Assembly (NCBI GenBank): GCA_018417955.1
Contig: JACTVC010000006.1
Span: forward strand, 1,984,001 to 2,048,000
From: Laccaria trichodermophora
Lineage: Eukaryota; Basidiomycota; Agaricomycetes; Agaricales; Hydnangiaceae
Direction of reading: 5' to 3'
DNA: 64,000 bases
Part shown: positions 22,736-34,765 of the stretch, piece by piece
How the letters are laid out: the number at the start of each line of letters is the position of its first letter
Numbering within the stretch: the first letter of the stretch is position 1
Program-made: the position numbers and the translations under genes
Notes under the pieces: generated by a model
Seen by the model: only the letters and a program-made list of their open reading frames with translations
Told to the model about the DNA's origin: nothing
Database searches by the model: none

Positions 22736-25328
22736 TTACTCTGACCCCTCGCTGCAGACTCGGCCCTGCTGATTCGACGCTTCGTTCATCAGGAACGAAA
22801 TACTACCGCGACGCTTCCTCTTCTGTGGTTTATCTGCTGCTTGATCGGAAGGGCTCGGAGACGAGTCCTTCTCCTCCACGATAGCATCCCGCAAGTGGAG
22901 CGCTCCGCAAATCCAGTTACTTTTGCAAGCAACACTGTGCTTCTTCAAGAGGTCTCGAAGTTTTTTGGGCCCGCCATCCCAATACTCGTGGCAACTGTTA
23001 TTCGTAGTCGCACTACAATGATCGAGGTTCATTCCTAGTAATATAAAATTTATGAATCAGAAACATACGTATGGCCTTGGGGATCGACCAGACACATGAC
23101 CTTGTCATGGTCAAACATGCCTGAAAACCGTCGGACAGATGAGAAAAGCTTGATAAATCGGGGAAATGTCAAATCTCGCCTTGAAGATCACATAGGATAA
23201 TGTTTTGTTGGGTGTAAACAGCTGTGAAATGAGAGAATGCGTGCACAGCTCTGGTGAGATGATCATCAGCATCTCCAAATTCGTCGTTCCCAGTGAACTT
23301 CTTGATTTTTCCATCGAATTCGCCACAGGGTAACAGACGTGTGGCTATGAAAGTGTCATGGGTCAAATGGCGGCTATGGGATGAAAGACTTGGGCTCAAG
23401 CTCCCAAGGATCGAGCCATTAAAGTTAAAGTAAAACTCTGGATAAAATTTTACGTTGTGAATCATTGGTAAATTGAATTAAATGAAAGGAGGAATTTATT
23501 CCCACCTGGTAGCGTGTCAATGCCCGATTCATGAGCATAGTTGTCAAATTCATGCTTCAGGGTGTCGCCTATGCATAACAGGGCGTACTCGGCTTGCAAA
23601 ACACTCTTTACGGCACTGCTGTCCATGTAAGAATCAATTGGCTGCGTCAAGACATATTCTTTTCCTGAAAATCTCGCCTTCAACGAAAGGTTAATGAGGT
23701 GTAACATGTGAAATAACAAAATTGAACACGGACATATATTCCTCGTTTTGTAGAGCCTTCGCCAACATATCCATCGTCACCAACTTTTTCCCAATTGGCC
23801 GCAATTTGTATCTCTTCCGTAGTCTCTGATGTCTTCAAATGTACATTGAGGCCGTCTTTAAGGGCATAGGTTGCCTTGGTTCGTAAAAACGGGCAAGTCA
23901 CCATTTTGATATTGCGAGTCCATTTGGGGGGGGCAGTAGTCGGCCGGAAAGCACTTTTCAGCACCACTGGCACGCGATTATTGACATGCTGGGGAACATC
24001 TGGTACAGCAAAAACAAATGAAGCTTGGGTAGGCCTAGCGGAGACTTGATGGCTAGAGCTGGAGGCCAGCTCGGTTCTCTGTTTTTTGCTTCTCAATCCG
24101 AAAGTTGAGGCTGCCTTCGTAAAAGAAGGCGCTTTCGATTTGCTTGGGAGGCGGTACGACTCCGCAGAATTTTGATAACCGTCGTGGAACTAAACATGTT
24201 TAGACAAGGGAAGAAGAGAAAACCACATTTCGACTCACGACTTGGTTCTCAAAAAAGGCAAAGCGTATTTCTATTTTTTTGTCCTTTAACATCGTTTCAG
24301 CCACTAATTTCCCCTTGACAAATTCATGGTAAAACTGTTCCATAGGAAGCCTTTGATCGAAGTGTTCAAGCGACGAGTATTTTTGCTGGTTTTCATGAGC
24401 ATAGAGGCTAATATTCGCCCTAAAACTGTTCATCGGCACTAGAAGTGCAAGTTTCAAGATCGTACTTACCACGTCAACATATCGGCATCAGGATACCGAT
24501 CCACAAATGGTTTCCGGACCATGCCCAACAGTGTCCCGAGTGCATCTTTCGTCTCAGTTTCTGGGCTAAAGACATGAACGACTCGGATGGGCTCAATCTA
24601 AAAACAACGGAATCACCAGGATTAAATTGATATGATTTATATGCGAGTAATCCAACCTTTGTCATCTTTCCTTGTTCGGGAATTTTCCAAAGCGTTGCAC
24701 CAACTTTAATCCCAGTACCAAGCAGATTGGCTTCTTCTCTTTTCGCCTTCCGTTCCGCCACAACAGTTTGCGCTTTGCTTAAGTTCTTGAGTTTGTTGAG
24801 ACCTCCTTCTACTCCACGCGCAGTGCTGGGCTTATTCAATCGGGGATCCGAAGCTTGCGCTTGATATCCTTGGGCGGAACTTATGATAGCCGATGCACGT
24901 TCTGTCAAACTAACAGCACCCCCCATATCTGTCGCATTCTGCTCCAACAAAAGTGGCGCAACTCCTTGTATCCTGAGAATGGTTGTCGGTATGTGGGGTG
25001 CTTTCTCTGTTCAACTCGAAATAAGTGCATCTTCGTTGTAGAGAAACTGGCACCATACTGTACGTCTTGATGCACCCATTACAAAGAGGATTCTTGATCA
25101 GACTAGAGGCGAGACCACAACCAACACACTGTGGTTTGTCCTATTAAAGTTTTTAGCTTTTAATGGGCCCCAAGATTGCGGCGTGGTAAGGCATACATTG
25201 ATGGCTGCGATTTCGGGGACTGAGATTCCAGGTACCCGCAGAGTGCATTTACCACACCGAACCCCAGCTTCATTGTCCTGGTCGGCCAGAAGTGGAAAGT
25301 CAATACCACAGTATGAACACTTGGCCAT
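22736..25328 (-). CDS. Alpha-kinase (MHCK/EF2K-type) with N-terminal zinc-ribbon-like motifs
   Basis: Alpha-kinases are atypical Ser/Thr kinases that expanded in Agaricomycetes. Ten exons join in frame to 695 residues: 25197-25328, 25059-25140, 24657-25006, 24470-24597, 24239-24419, 23734-24189, 23506-23677, 23180-23437, 23069-23120 and 22736-23012. The N-terminus has CSYCGIDFP, VRCGKCTLR, CVGCGLASS and LCNGCIKTY, four CxxC pairs that could bind two zinc ions. A helical linker follows (LNKLKNLSKAQTVVAERKAK). The C-terminal alpha-kinase domain shows GNDEFGDAD, TRAVHAFSHFTAVY, IILCDLQGMFD, CLVDPQGHT and YWDGGPKKLRDLLKKH, the order expected for the nucleotide- and zinc-binding half of these kinases. 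The intron inside the DLQ-G motif has a GC donor. The last exon must start at 23012 (acceptor TGTAG) to keep the frame; the nearer AG gives a stop. Substrate unknown. Confidence 0.85.
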
Positions 25329-25504
25329 TGCGACGAGCACAGTAAAAGGTGTTGAAGAGCCAGAAAAAAATGACAGGCCACGTTGCACGCAATCCCAGAC
25401 CTGAGCCCTCAGCCACTAGACCTGAGCCCAGGTTGATTGTGATCAATAGACGAAGGACGAGGGGCAATCTGCTCATTATTAAAAACCAGACAGACAAGTT
25501 ACAT

Positions 25505-27033
25505 CTAGAAAAATGGAAGAAGGGCTTCGAAAATATGCCACGCATTATGTATGGTCAGCTCCGCAATGCCTAAGGATTGGTACGCAATTTCCGCCTTCTC
25601 TGAGAACTCTGGGGATGCAAAAGCAAGGAGGGCATCGCCACCCATGAACTCTTTGATTTCGAATACAATCTTGAGTTGATCGTCGTTGAGAGGGAGGAGC
25701 TTGTCTACCAGGCCGAAATTCTGCGGCAAGAAGAATGCCTCATTCCGAGAGCAACCAGAGGGACCGGCCTTGTCGTTATCTTTACGCATCTTCTGTGCAT
25801 TTCGCATTTCGGTGAAACCATCGAGCGCAAGCTGGAGAGTTTTAGACCAAAGCCATTGGCTCAATTGACTAACAAAATAGAATATACAATTAATACTGAG
25901 TGAGCGATGCATGACACTGCACTTACGAATGAACTGGGTCTTCAGGTTTGAAGTTTCCGGATGGGGGTCCCTTTTGGTACTCCGTGACAGCGTTGTCACC
26001 GAAATCAAGGCGCAGTCGCAGCCAAGACCGCTCAATTGAGATATTGTGCACACTTCGAAGATAACAGTGAGCAGGCAGCATACCAATGTCGTAGTCAGGA
26101 TGAAAAATTTGGCTGCAGAGACATGAGGACGATAGATTAGAATTATTGTGAAAGGAAACTGCACCGAAGAGCATTAACAAGCCCATACAGTTGGGTCGTT
26201 TCTGAGCCGCAATCTGTACTAAACTGGAGAGGAAGCCCTGAGCGCGACGTCAGTTTCAATATAAGGATGTGGTAATAATCACGTACCTTTGTATTTGAGG
26301 ACGAGGCAAAGAAATAAATAGCCGATTATGTCACCCATTCGATTGCTTGGAACAACCCGTGCAGCGAGCCATCTTGCTGTTGCATCGTCGACGACAGCCC
26401 ATATTGGGAAGCCTATCTTATAGAGCTTATCATGGCCATCGCCTGACCACCTCTCGTGAACGCCAATCGGTGCCTTGGGTACACGGTGGATCCTCTTTGC
26501 CCCCGGCTCACGAGCAAGAAACGCATCCGCATCGTGAAGGTGCATGATGCCAGATATTGTGTCACGCGCTAATTGAATACCCTGGTCGTGGGCAATGTGA
26601 TTTTTGATAGTCGCGAGCCCTTGTCCTTTCGAAGGGTCTTTGTCGAGCTGTTGTAAAACAACTTGCTCTTTCTCCTTTTCCGTGAGCTTTTGCAGTTTGG
26701 AACGAGGTCCCAATAACTGAAGGTCGTTCCTTCGACGCTTGATAGAAGAAACACTAATTAAGTGCGTGATTTTAAGTTATTAGGCTGAAAGATGTTCGAC
26801 AATAAACGGATTACCTGGCTGAAATCCCGTACTCTGCAAACAGCCTCTGCTTTATAAGGCTATTACTGGACAATCCCTCGCGATGAAATTTCGTCAGCGC
26901 TTCAGCGAGACGAGGGTCATCCGCAGACGCTAAACTGTTTTTAGGACATTGTAATCAAACATATTGAGATGATATACGCACGGACAGTAGCATGTTGATT
27001 TTTACCCAAAGGGTTGCGGTTATGGGACGACAT
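25505..27033 (-). CDS. Intact integrase-core domain protein (transposon-derived, intron-containing)
   Basis: Six exons (26982-27033, 26815-26929, 26287-26753, 26165-26237, 25927-26112, 25505-25868) join in frame to 418 residues with no break. An N-terminal helix-turn-helix-like part (GISASVSSIKRRRNDLQLL) is followed by a retroviral-type integrase core: GDGHDKLYKIGFPIWAVVDD, LQFSTDCGSETTQLYGLV, and RSVHNISIERSWLRLRLDF. The Asp in GDGHD, the Asp in STDCGSE and the Glu in IERSW are candidates for the DDE triad. Similar proteins are abundant in Agaricomycetes and are usually called integrase core domain proteins. I find no terminal inverted repeats or other element genes around it. Its stop lies 176 bp downstream from the start of the alpha-kinase gene on the same strand. 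The intact frame and five introns suggest either a recent element or a domesticated gene. Confidence 0.82.
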
Positions 27034-30000
27034 TTGTTGAAGGTGCCAGCAAAGACGAAACAACAGTTAAGGGACAAGCAGAGGGTGACAAGCGCGATTT
27101 AACTATCAAAACGTCAACGGGACGGTGATAACGCTGAAAGTGAGCACGATACAGGATGACAAGCAATGGAAGAAAACCACTGTTCGACCGTTGAAAGGGT
27201 CTTCAAGATCACTGAAGTGAACAAGTGGACTATTTATATAAGTCGTACACAACCACAATTTCTGTGAGACGAATTGCGGCATACAAATTGCGGGCAGTTC
27301 ATGTTGATGGTAGTTCTGAATTGGAGTTGCAGAACTGCATATCAGGTCAGGTAGCACCTTTGAGTTTCGTATGAGTATGAGTGTAAATTTCGGGACAATA
27401 GGAATCAACAGAAAGTAATGCACCTCGCCGCCGCCTGGAGTCAAAAGGCCGCTGTTGCGATGCCGAGGACACCGCCAAATCGGGTTCTTCTATCACACCT
27501 GGGCTCGCCTTCGAGGCGCAGGCATGTACTAAATCACCTCGAGAACAGGTTTCTTGGCACGTCTCGCAGAAGACGAGGACTAGCCACAAATAATTATGTA
27601 CGTGTGCCTGGTGTTCTCCCGCCATGGGCTTTCCAACTTGTCTGGGCGCTTGCACTGGTACTTGGGATGACGACGAAAGTTGTAGTTATATTATTTCGCA
27701 AAGGTATGGCCTCGTGCATCCCAACCATCTCGACCTTCGTAAACTTCCTCATTCGTACAAGAGTAATCCGCACAGGCATCCTTTCGGAACCATAAGTGAG
27801 ATATCAAAAGAAAGATAGGAAAACATACGGGTGAGCGCTCTGCGGAAAACGTATTGATAGAAAACACACACTGCGGCTCGCTAGAATGGGTCACTTTACA
27901 TGGAAAGGACTTCTTTAAATTGAGGGTGTTGAGAGAGCCATAAGGGAATATCTCGAGGATACGTGTGAGCGCTACGCAGAAAACGTATGATAGAAAACAC
28001 ACTGCAGCTCGCTAAAATGGGTCACTTTACATAGAAAGGACGTCATTTGGCTGGGATCATACAGCGAAGCTTGTATTCAATTCACGGTTAATCCATGCGT
28101 GCACATTGGAGTCGCCGCAGCTTCTGAATATCAAAGAAAGTAGTACCTAGAAATTTACGTGTGAGATTAGTGAAAAGAACGGTGGAAACAACGCACTCTA
28201 ACTGGAATCAGGCCATGCTTGGTGCGAGGGCTTTTGCTCATTCAAATCGAGGGTGTTGAGAGAGACAGAATCGACGACGGACGTGGCCAAAAACGGGGTG
28301 GTAACATCACATGACCACACCATGAGTTATGATTTCCAAAGATATTCGTTTATACTTTTAAATAAAGTGTTTTCCAAGTGTTTTCTTTCGCAGAAAACAT
28401 GTGAAAGTCCAATCTACGGCTACAGACTTTCCAAACAATCAATATGAATACTTATGTGGATATGCAAAGGGGTTTTCGTCAAGTTTTCGTATGACTTTCA
28501 AGAAGAAATACTGAAACAGTACTGAAACCAGCAGTTTGTTCACGGAAAACATACGCGTTGTCACCCCATGCCTACAGGCAGCTATTAGTTTTCATTTCAC
28601 ATTGTCACGCACTCAGAATTCGTGAAGAAGCGGTGCCAGTTCCCCCAAACACCCCTCGGAAATCAACTTCTCTTACCAAATATAGACCTGAGCCCAGCCG
28701 CCAACGGTAGGGATACTAGAGATCGAATTGAAGAAGTTTGATGGTATTCCCTGAGAAACGGCCTGTGACCGACGAGCTACACGCTTTGAATAAACGCAAG
28801 ATTACTTGTTTAGAAAGCAGAGATCAGCGCTGGCTGGTGGTGAAAATGGGGTGACTGGAAATTTTGGCGCAACTCAAACCTCTTCGGAAACGGCGATGGC
28901 TTGTAGCTCAAACAAGTGTAAATACACGAAGTTTGCTAGTGGCAGTGCACTGGCGCTGATCTAACCTGATCTAACCCTCCTACGACGCAACTCATAGACG
29001 TGTTTTTTTCAGCGCGCTCCTCAAGTACGTTGTGAATCTCGAAACGCGAATTGTAACGCCGAAGTATCACCTCGCTGGCATTCAACATCAGGTCGAGGAC
29101 GTTCGTGAGAGGCGTAGTGGATAACCGGAGCTTTGTTTGGACACGTCTCGGAGCGAATTCCAGTTACCAAATTCTTCTCAGAACGGTCAGGTTTGGACAA
29201 GGGCCGAACGTGTTCATCGGATGTATTCGCCATTGTTGGAACGGAAGACCGACTCGGTCTATTTTTTTTCGAGCGGAAATCAATTTGAGTTCTAGACTTG
29301 AGTAAGTCAACGCGCTCAAAAAATACAATAGATTGGACTACTGTGAGAGAGAACTAGCTACTATCAGGCTCGGGGTCACTTCAACGTTTGATGCAAGAAA
29401 CCTAGCCGCCAGAATATCAGGATTCTAATATTTATCTAATATTGCGTAACTCTTGAATACCTCGCACTAAACGCGCTAGCGTCTAGTCACTTTCTTGCTT
29501 AGGGTAGAAAGGGGTAGAAACGTAAAGCGTTTTTTCCAGGTTTACGTTGCGTCTGCAACAAAGGGTGCTGAGCCTGCTCACTTTAAATAACACACATATA
29601 GGGTTTTAAGGCTTGTATGGTATCGTGAGAGCATTTATTTGAACTATGGCCTTCGCAGATATCTTTGACCATCCCCGATCTACTTAGTGCAGCTGTGTGG
29701 CCAAACGTACGCTCAACGATTTTCAGCGATTTTTTCAAGGCTTGACATGATCAAACTGGAAACACAAGTTCAAGGAACAGTCTTATCTCTCATTCCAGGA
29801 AAGGAACCTCATGCGACCTCAATTACTTCCAAACCTCTGAAATTACTTACGAAAGTTGCTTGTACCCAAATCAATTGACGAACACATTTGGCCAACATTT
29901 GGCACAAGGCCGAAGGTAAATTCAAGGGCTTTGGTAAACATAGCCAAAGAAGCACACCTATGAGCCAGATCACACAAAAATCCAACAAAGATCGCACGTC

Positions 30001-30792
30001 AACGCGTCAACGTCAACCTTGACTCTAACCACGGTGTCTCAAACTTTGGCTGATTTCTTGCTGGAGAACTTGACAATGTTCGCACGTACTTTCGCACGAA
30101 ACTCGCGGCATCCTGGCGCCCGCGCTGAGCAAAGGGGTGGCCAGAATTTCATAGCAAAATGCGACGCATCTGCCATCAGCCAATTCAACCTGTCGAGGCA
30201 CGTTGTCTCATCAACCGCTTAGCTGGTTCGATTCAATTATGCGGAAGTACACGTCCATTAAATCCCCCCAAAAATCTGGAGTGTAGTCGAAGCCCTCTTT
30301 CGCTTCTTTGGCACAAGTCTCCTCTCACGGGTTCAGGGAGCTTCTGAAATCTCCGCAGGATCAGACCTAAATAGTGCCTTTAACGGTCCTCCTAATAATC
30401 CGATCATATCAGGGGGGGAAAAGCGGTTTGCTTCAAGGAACAACGCAAAACACATCTGTGGGACCCGTTCCTATCTTTACGATTTGACCTAGAAAAGTTC
30501 TCCCTGTCCTGATCATATCCATCAACCCTCCTTTTGAAAACGTTTATCGCCTTTCGGGTGGTCACCATAACCTCACCGAATCTAGGAGTCTCGATTCCTG
30601 CCTTGGATGGAAGTCGCGTTTCGGTGCAGGACTTACCAAAGAAATCACAACGTCTGATTGGGTTCCGCTGACCGATTCTCTTTTATACTCCCGTCTCATT
30701 TAACAATTCTTTTGGGACCTGTAAACGCCTTTTCACCTTACCTTACGCGACCCAGGCTTTCGTTCCCTCTCGTCAGCTCATAATTAGGTACC
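27034..30792. other. Gene-poor 3.8-kb spacer rich in diverged repeats
   Basis: Many short frames occur but none shows a domain or a splice chain. The visible structure is a direct repeat (27831-27910 and 27965-28041), and the phrase GAGGGTGTTGAGAGAG recurs near 27925 and 28245. The region from 28550 to 29500 shows nothing recognisable. The last 350 bp form the promoter of the glycosyltransferase gene. Confidence 0.5.
27831..28041. repeat. Direct repeat, two units of about 78 bp
   Basis: Units 27831-27910 and 27965-28041 share GTGAGCGCT, GAAAACGTAT, GATAGAAAACACAC, GGGTCACTTTACAT and AGAAAGGAC or GGAAAGGAC. The 54-bp spacer is unrelated to the units. Confidence 0.8.
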
Positions 30793-33700
30793 ATGGACTA
30801 CGACTCATTCGACGCTGTTTTACACTGGATTTTCCGAGCGGTAAGTCTTCCATATCTTCTATGATTTGGCCAAGTCGGCTCGCCTATTACTCGTAAATTA
30901 TATAACTTACCTATTTTCCCTAGACCCAAGGAGACGCCTGGTTTAAACCCTCAGAGGAGAACATCTCTGCGGGAGTCTGCTTAAGAGTGGACCCAGGCCA
31001 ATTTCGTGTCTTCCCTTACGAGAACCCTTTCTTGGCACCGTTTGAGGCTGCCGTCCGCGGTCTGAACCCCCTCGTTGCTGTCAAAGTCCGAAGCGCTGCT
31101 GTTCACTCTGCGTTGGCTACCGTGTGAGTTGCATTAATCCCACGTTTTTCTTTCCTCAAAACTAACGTGGTCGCCCGTAGTGCAGAAGATGCTTTGGCTA
31201 TCTACATTGATGCGAACACTCGTATTCAAATCCTCGAGACTGTAAGCCACCTTCCCAAGGCTGAGAAAGAGCAATGTGGCGCTTTCCTTGTAGGTTGTGT
31301 CCATGGTTCTAGCTCAGGTTATTTCTCATCGCCACACTAGCGTGACGAACGAGTCCTCATCGTGTGGTCCGACGACCTTGACCACATTGTCCCGTTATGC
31401 AATGAATTTGACGAGAAGCTTATGAAGCTGGTGTGGCAATCGCGCAGCATGGTCGCCAGCCCATCCTTCATCACCTCAATCAACACATCCTCCGCTCCTT
31501 CGGCGACTGCCTCCGACGTTAACCTCAACGAGAAAGCCGCTATTGCATCTGACGGCGTCATGGAAGCCCCAACCAAGATGGAGAATGCCGCCGCTGAAAA
31601 CGAGGCGCCACAACCTGAACGTAAATTTTGGAGTTGGAAATTATCATCAAAAAAATCCTCAGCCAAGACCTCAAGCGATCCTGAAAAAGGTTCTGCTGGC
31701 CCGCAGGCCCGACCTATTCGCCTCTTTGCACCGGTCTACGGAGGGTTAGGATGCGCTCTCTCAATTTGTGAGTACCCTGTTCTCTCCGCATAGAATTTAC
31801 CCATGGCCGTTACATTTTAGTCTTCATCGCCAGCGGTCTGTCGATTTTACTACAAGAATTTAGGTTGGATCATAGCTACATGCGGTTCGCTCTCCTCGCC
31901 GCCACCCCATTTCTCCTTTGCGTATCATTGGTGAGCTTCCTGGTGATTAAAGCTGCAGCATTGCCTTGCTCAATAGTCATCAGTTCTTTTCGTCACAAAT
32001 TGTGGCGAATTTGTCGTTTGTGTACGTGAGTTCCTGTCATGCTTCTTGAAGTAAAGCTGACATCGTGGTAGTATTGGACCTGTTGCTCAGTACCACGAAA
32101 ACTCTCGTTACTATTCCGCCGTCAAACCTGAACCAAATCGTGAAGTCGATTCAAAACTTCCCCACATAACTGTCGAACTACCAGTGTATAAGGAAAGTTT
32201 GGAAGAGACTATGTGAGTGTTCGGTCCCGTTCATTTTCCGGTCACTTCATCATTTTGCCGGCACCTTCAAACTTGTACACCTAATTCTCAATATCAGTAG
32301 CTGATATACGTGCATCGGCCATTCTATTCCCCGTTCTAGCATCTTTACTGCCTTTTTCTCTTTTAGACTTCCTCTCCTCGTGATTTCATTTCACTTATAC
32401 TTTCTGTCCTTATGCAGCGCACCTTCCGTCTTCTCTCTTAAGAGAGCAATGCAAACGTATGCAAGGCAAGGGGGCACATCGGCTATCTTCGTCCACGACG
32501 ATGGTTTGCAATCTATGAGCGAAGAGGAGAAGGAGAAGCGTATCTCTTTCTATGCTGATCATAACATTGGCTGGGTCGCTCGTCCACCTCACTCTAACGA
32601 TCCTGATGGCTACAAACGTGCTGGACGCTTCAAGAAGGCTTCTAATATGAACTATGGTCTCCAGGTATGCCTTTACTTAGCCTTGAATTGAAAAGTTTAA
32701 CAACGATCGCGCAGCTATCCTTGTCCGTGGAGAAGCACATCCTTGCTTTAGAGGCCGCAGATGAAAGTACCGACGAAGTTGACGGTGAGAAGTCGTTGGA
32801 GGAGAGGGCGCTGGATCTTGCCATCGAAGAGATTTATCAAGCGAATGGCCAGAAGTGGAAACCGTGGGCCAGCAATGCCAGATCACTCCGAATTGGTGAC
32901 ATCATATTAATTGTGGACTCTGATACAACCGTTCCAGAGGTACCGTGCTCCTCTTTAAGATCAGATAGAGAAGGCTCATTACTATCATTAGGATTGCTTC
33001 AGGGATGCTGCTCGCGAGTTGGCTGAATGTCCTGAAGTGGGCATCATTCAACATGAATCCGGTGGGTGACCCCACCTCTCCTGACTAATGACCTTTTATA
33101 ATTTCACCCCTGAAGACGTAATGCAAGTTGCACACCACTACTTCGAGAATGGCATTGCCCATTTTACACGCCGGATCAACAAGTGTATCTCGATGGGATG
33201 TGCGAACGGAGAAGTAGCGCCATTCGTTGGACACAATGCTTTCCTTCGGTGGTCTGCTTTGCAAGACGCTGCGTTCGTTGACACAGACGGCGTTGAGAAA
33301 ATCTGGTCTGAATCCAATGTATCTGAGGACTTTGATATGGCTTTGCGCCTCCAGGTACGCATTTCTCTCATTGAGCGCCACTCTGTCAAATCAATCATCG
33401 TTTTAGTTGAAAGGATATATTATTCGATGGGCCGCCTACTCTGAAGGCGGTTTTAAAGAAGGTGTATCACTCACCGTGGATGATGAGCTCAATCGATGGC
33501 AAAAGTATTCATATGGTTTGTTTGTTGTTTAAGTGACGTCCTCCGTATCTCACCGCCTTCTAGGCTGCAATGAACTTATCTTCAATCCGCTCATTGACTG
33601 GTGGAGACTGGGGCCTATCACAAAACAACTGCGCACTTTCTTGTGGTCGAACGCACCTGTCCATTACAAAATCAGCATGATGTCCTACATGTTCTCTTAC

Positions 33701-34475
33701 TACGGCATTGCCGCTTCCGCCGTCCTTTCCGTACTCAACTACCTCCTTTTGGGCTTTGCGTATGAGGTCGACGGCTTCTACTTGCATAGCTTCGAAATCT
33801 GGCTCGCCTGCACAGTCGTCTTTCCTGGGGCTGGAAACCTCGGTTTCACGTTGCTGGAATACCGCCTTGGACAGCGGGACATTTTCTCCTCCTTCATCGA
33901 GAACATCACATGGATTCCCTTCTTGTACGTTTACTTCCATGATACAATGACTTCTTCGCATTGACAACCTGGCCAGCATGTTTTTCTTCGGAGGCTTGAG
34001 CATCCACCTATCGACCGCCCTCCTTGCCCACGTTTTCTCTTACAACATCACCTGGGGTGCTACCAAAAAGGTTTGCGCTAAGCTGGTGCCAGTATGTAAA
34101 TCTCACCTTTTTCTTCACTAGGAGGTGGAAAGGTCGAACTTTTGGATTGAGGTTCCCAGAATCGTCAAACGTTTCTGGCTAGCCCTTGGACTGGGTTTTG
34201 CCATTATCGTTGGGATGATTATCCTCTCGACTTCCCTGGTCCCTCCTGGCTGGCGAATTCCCGGAGTAGACTGGGCCGTGATCTTGCCTCTGGCGTGAGT
34301 CGACCTGTTCTCAAACCTCATTGGTTCAACTACTAAACCTTCTATGAAGAATCGTTGCTGGAGGGCATGTTCTGTTTCCTGTAAGTCCCATTTGATGTCG
34401 CGTTCTCAGCAAAGCCTCTAATTGATCTGGTCATAGATTGTTCTCAACCCCTGGCTAATGATCTTTTCGTATTGA
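30793..34475 (+). CDS. Membrane family 2 glycosyltransferase
   Basis: Seventeen exons join in perfect frame to 870 residues: 30793-30840, 30924-31123, 31181-31241, 31341-31767, 31821-31930, 31984-32021, 32072-32212, 32418-32664, 32715-32939, 32992-33061, 33116-33354, 33407-33515, 33564-33924, 33977-34070, 34122-34294, 34350-34380 and 34437-34475. The N-terminal 270 residues are soluble. Two membrane segments (FFIASGLSILL, FALLAATPFLLCVSL) precede the catalytic domain, which has HITVELPVYKE, FVHDDGLQ (UDP-binding Asp), ILIVDSDTTVPE (the DxD), VSEDFDMALRLQ (catalytic ED) and a following NRWQKYSYG. At least five membrane segments close the protein (GIAASAVLSVLNYLLL, ACTVVFPGAGNLGF, GGLSIHLSTALLAHVF, ALGLGFAIIVGMIIL, VILPLAIVAGGHVLF). 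This fits a processive or membrane GT2 enzyme acting on surface glycans. The sugar donor is not evident. Confidence 0.88.
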
Positions 34476-34765
34476 CACTCTTTACTCCTCCACGGACATA
34501 CACTCATTATTATTGGACCATCTCTCACTTACTCATGTTTGTCAGTGACCCTTTGCTGGTGATATCGATATCTCTCGTCTGCCCAAGACTTATAATATTC
34601 TTTACTCGGACCCTTCTGACCCCACGTCTGACTTACACGGACTTTCTTCGCTATATGTTTAGTTACGTCCACTAGACTTACATTACAACTTTGTAACTTT
34701 ACATAGTATGCCTACTGAAACTGAATGGGAGCGTGGCTGTGCTCTGGGCTCATCCTAATACTACT

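Noticed and set aside
34733..34765. Upstream start for the NTPase gene
   Set aside because: The earlier ATG adds eleven residues not shared with the paralogue, which begins at the equivalent of 34766.
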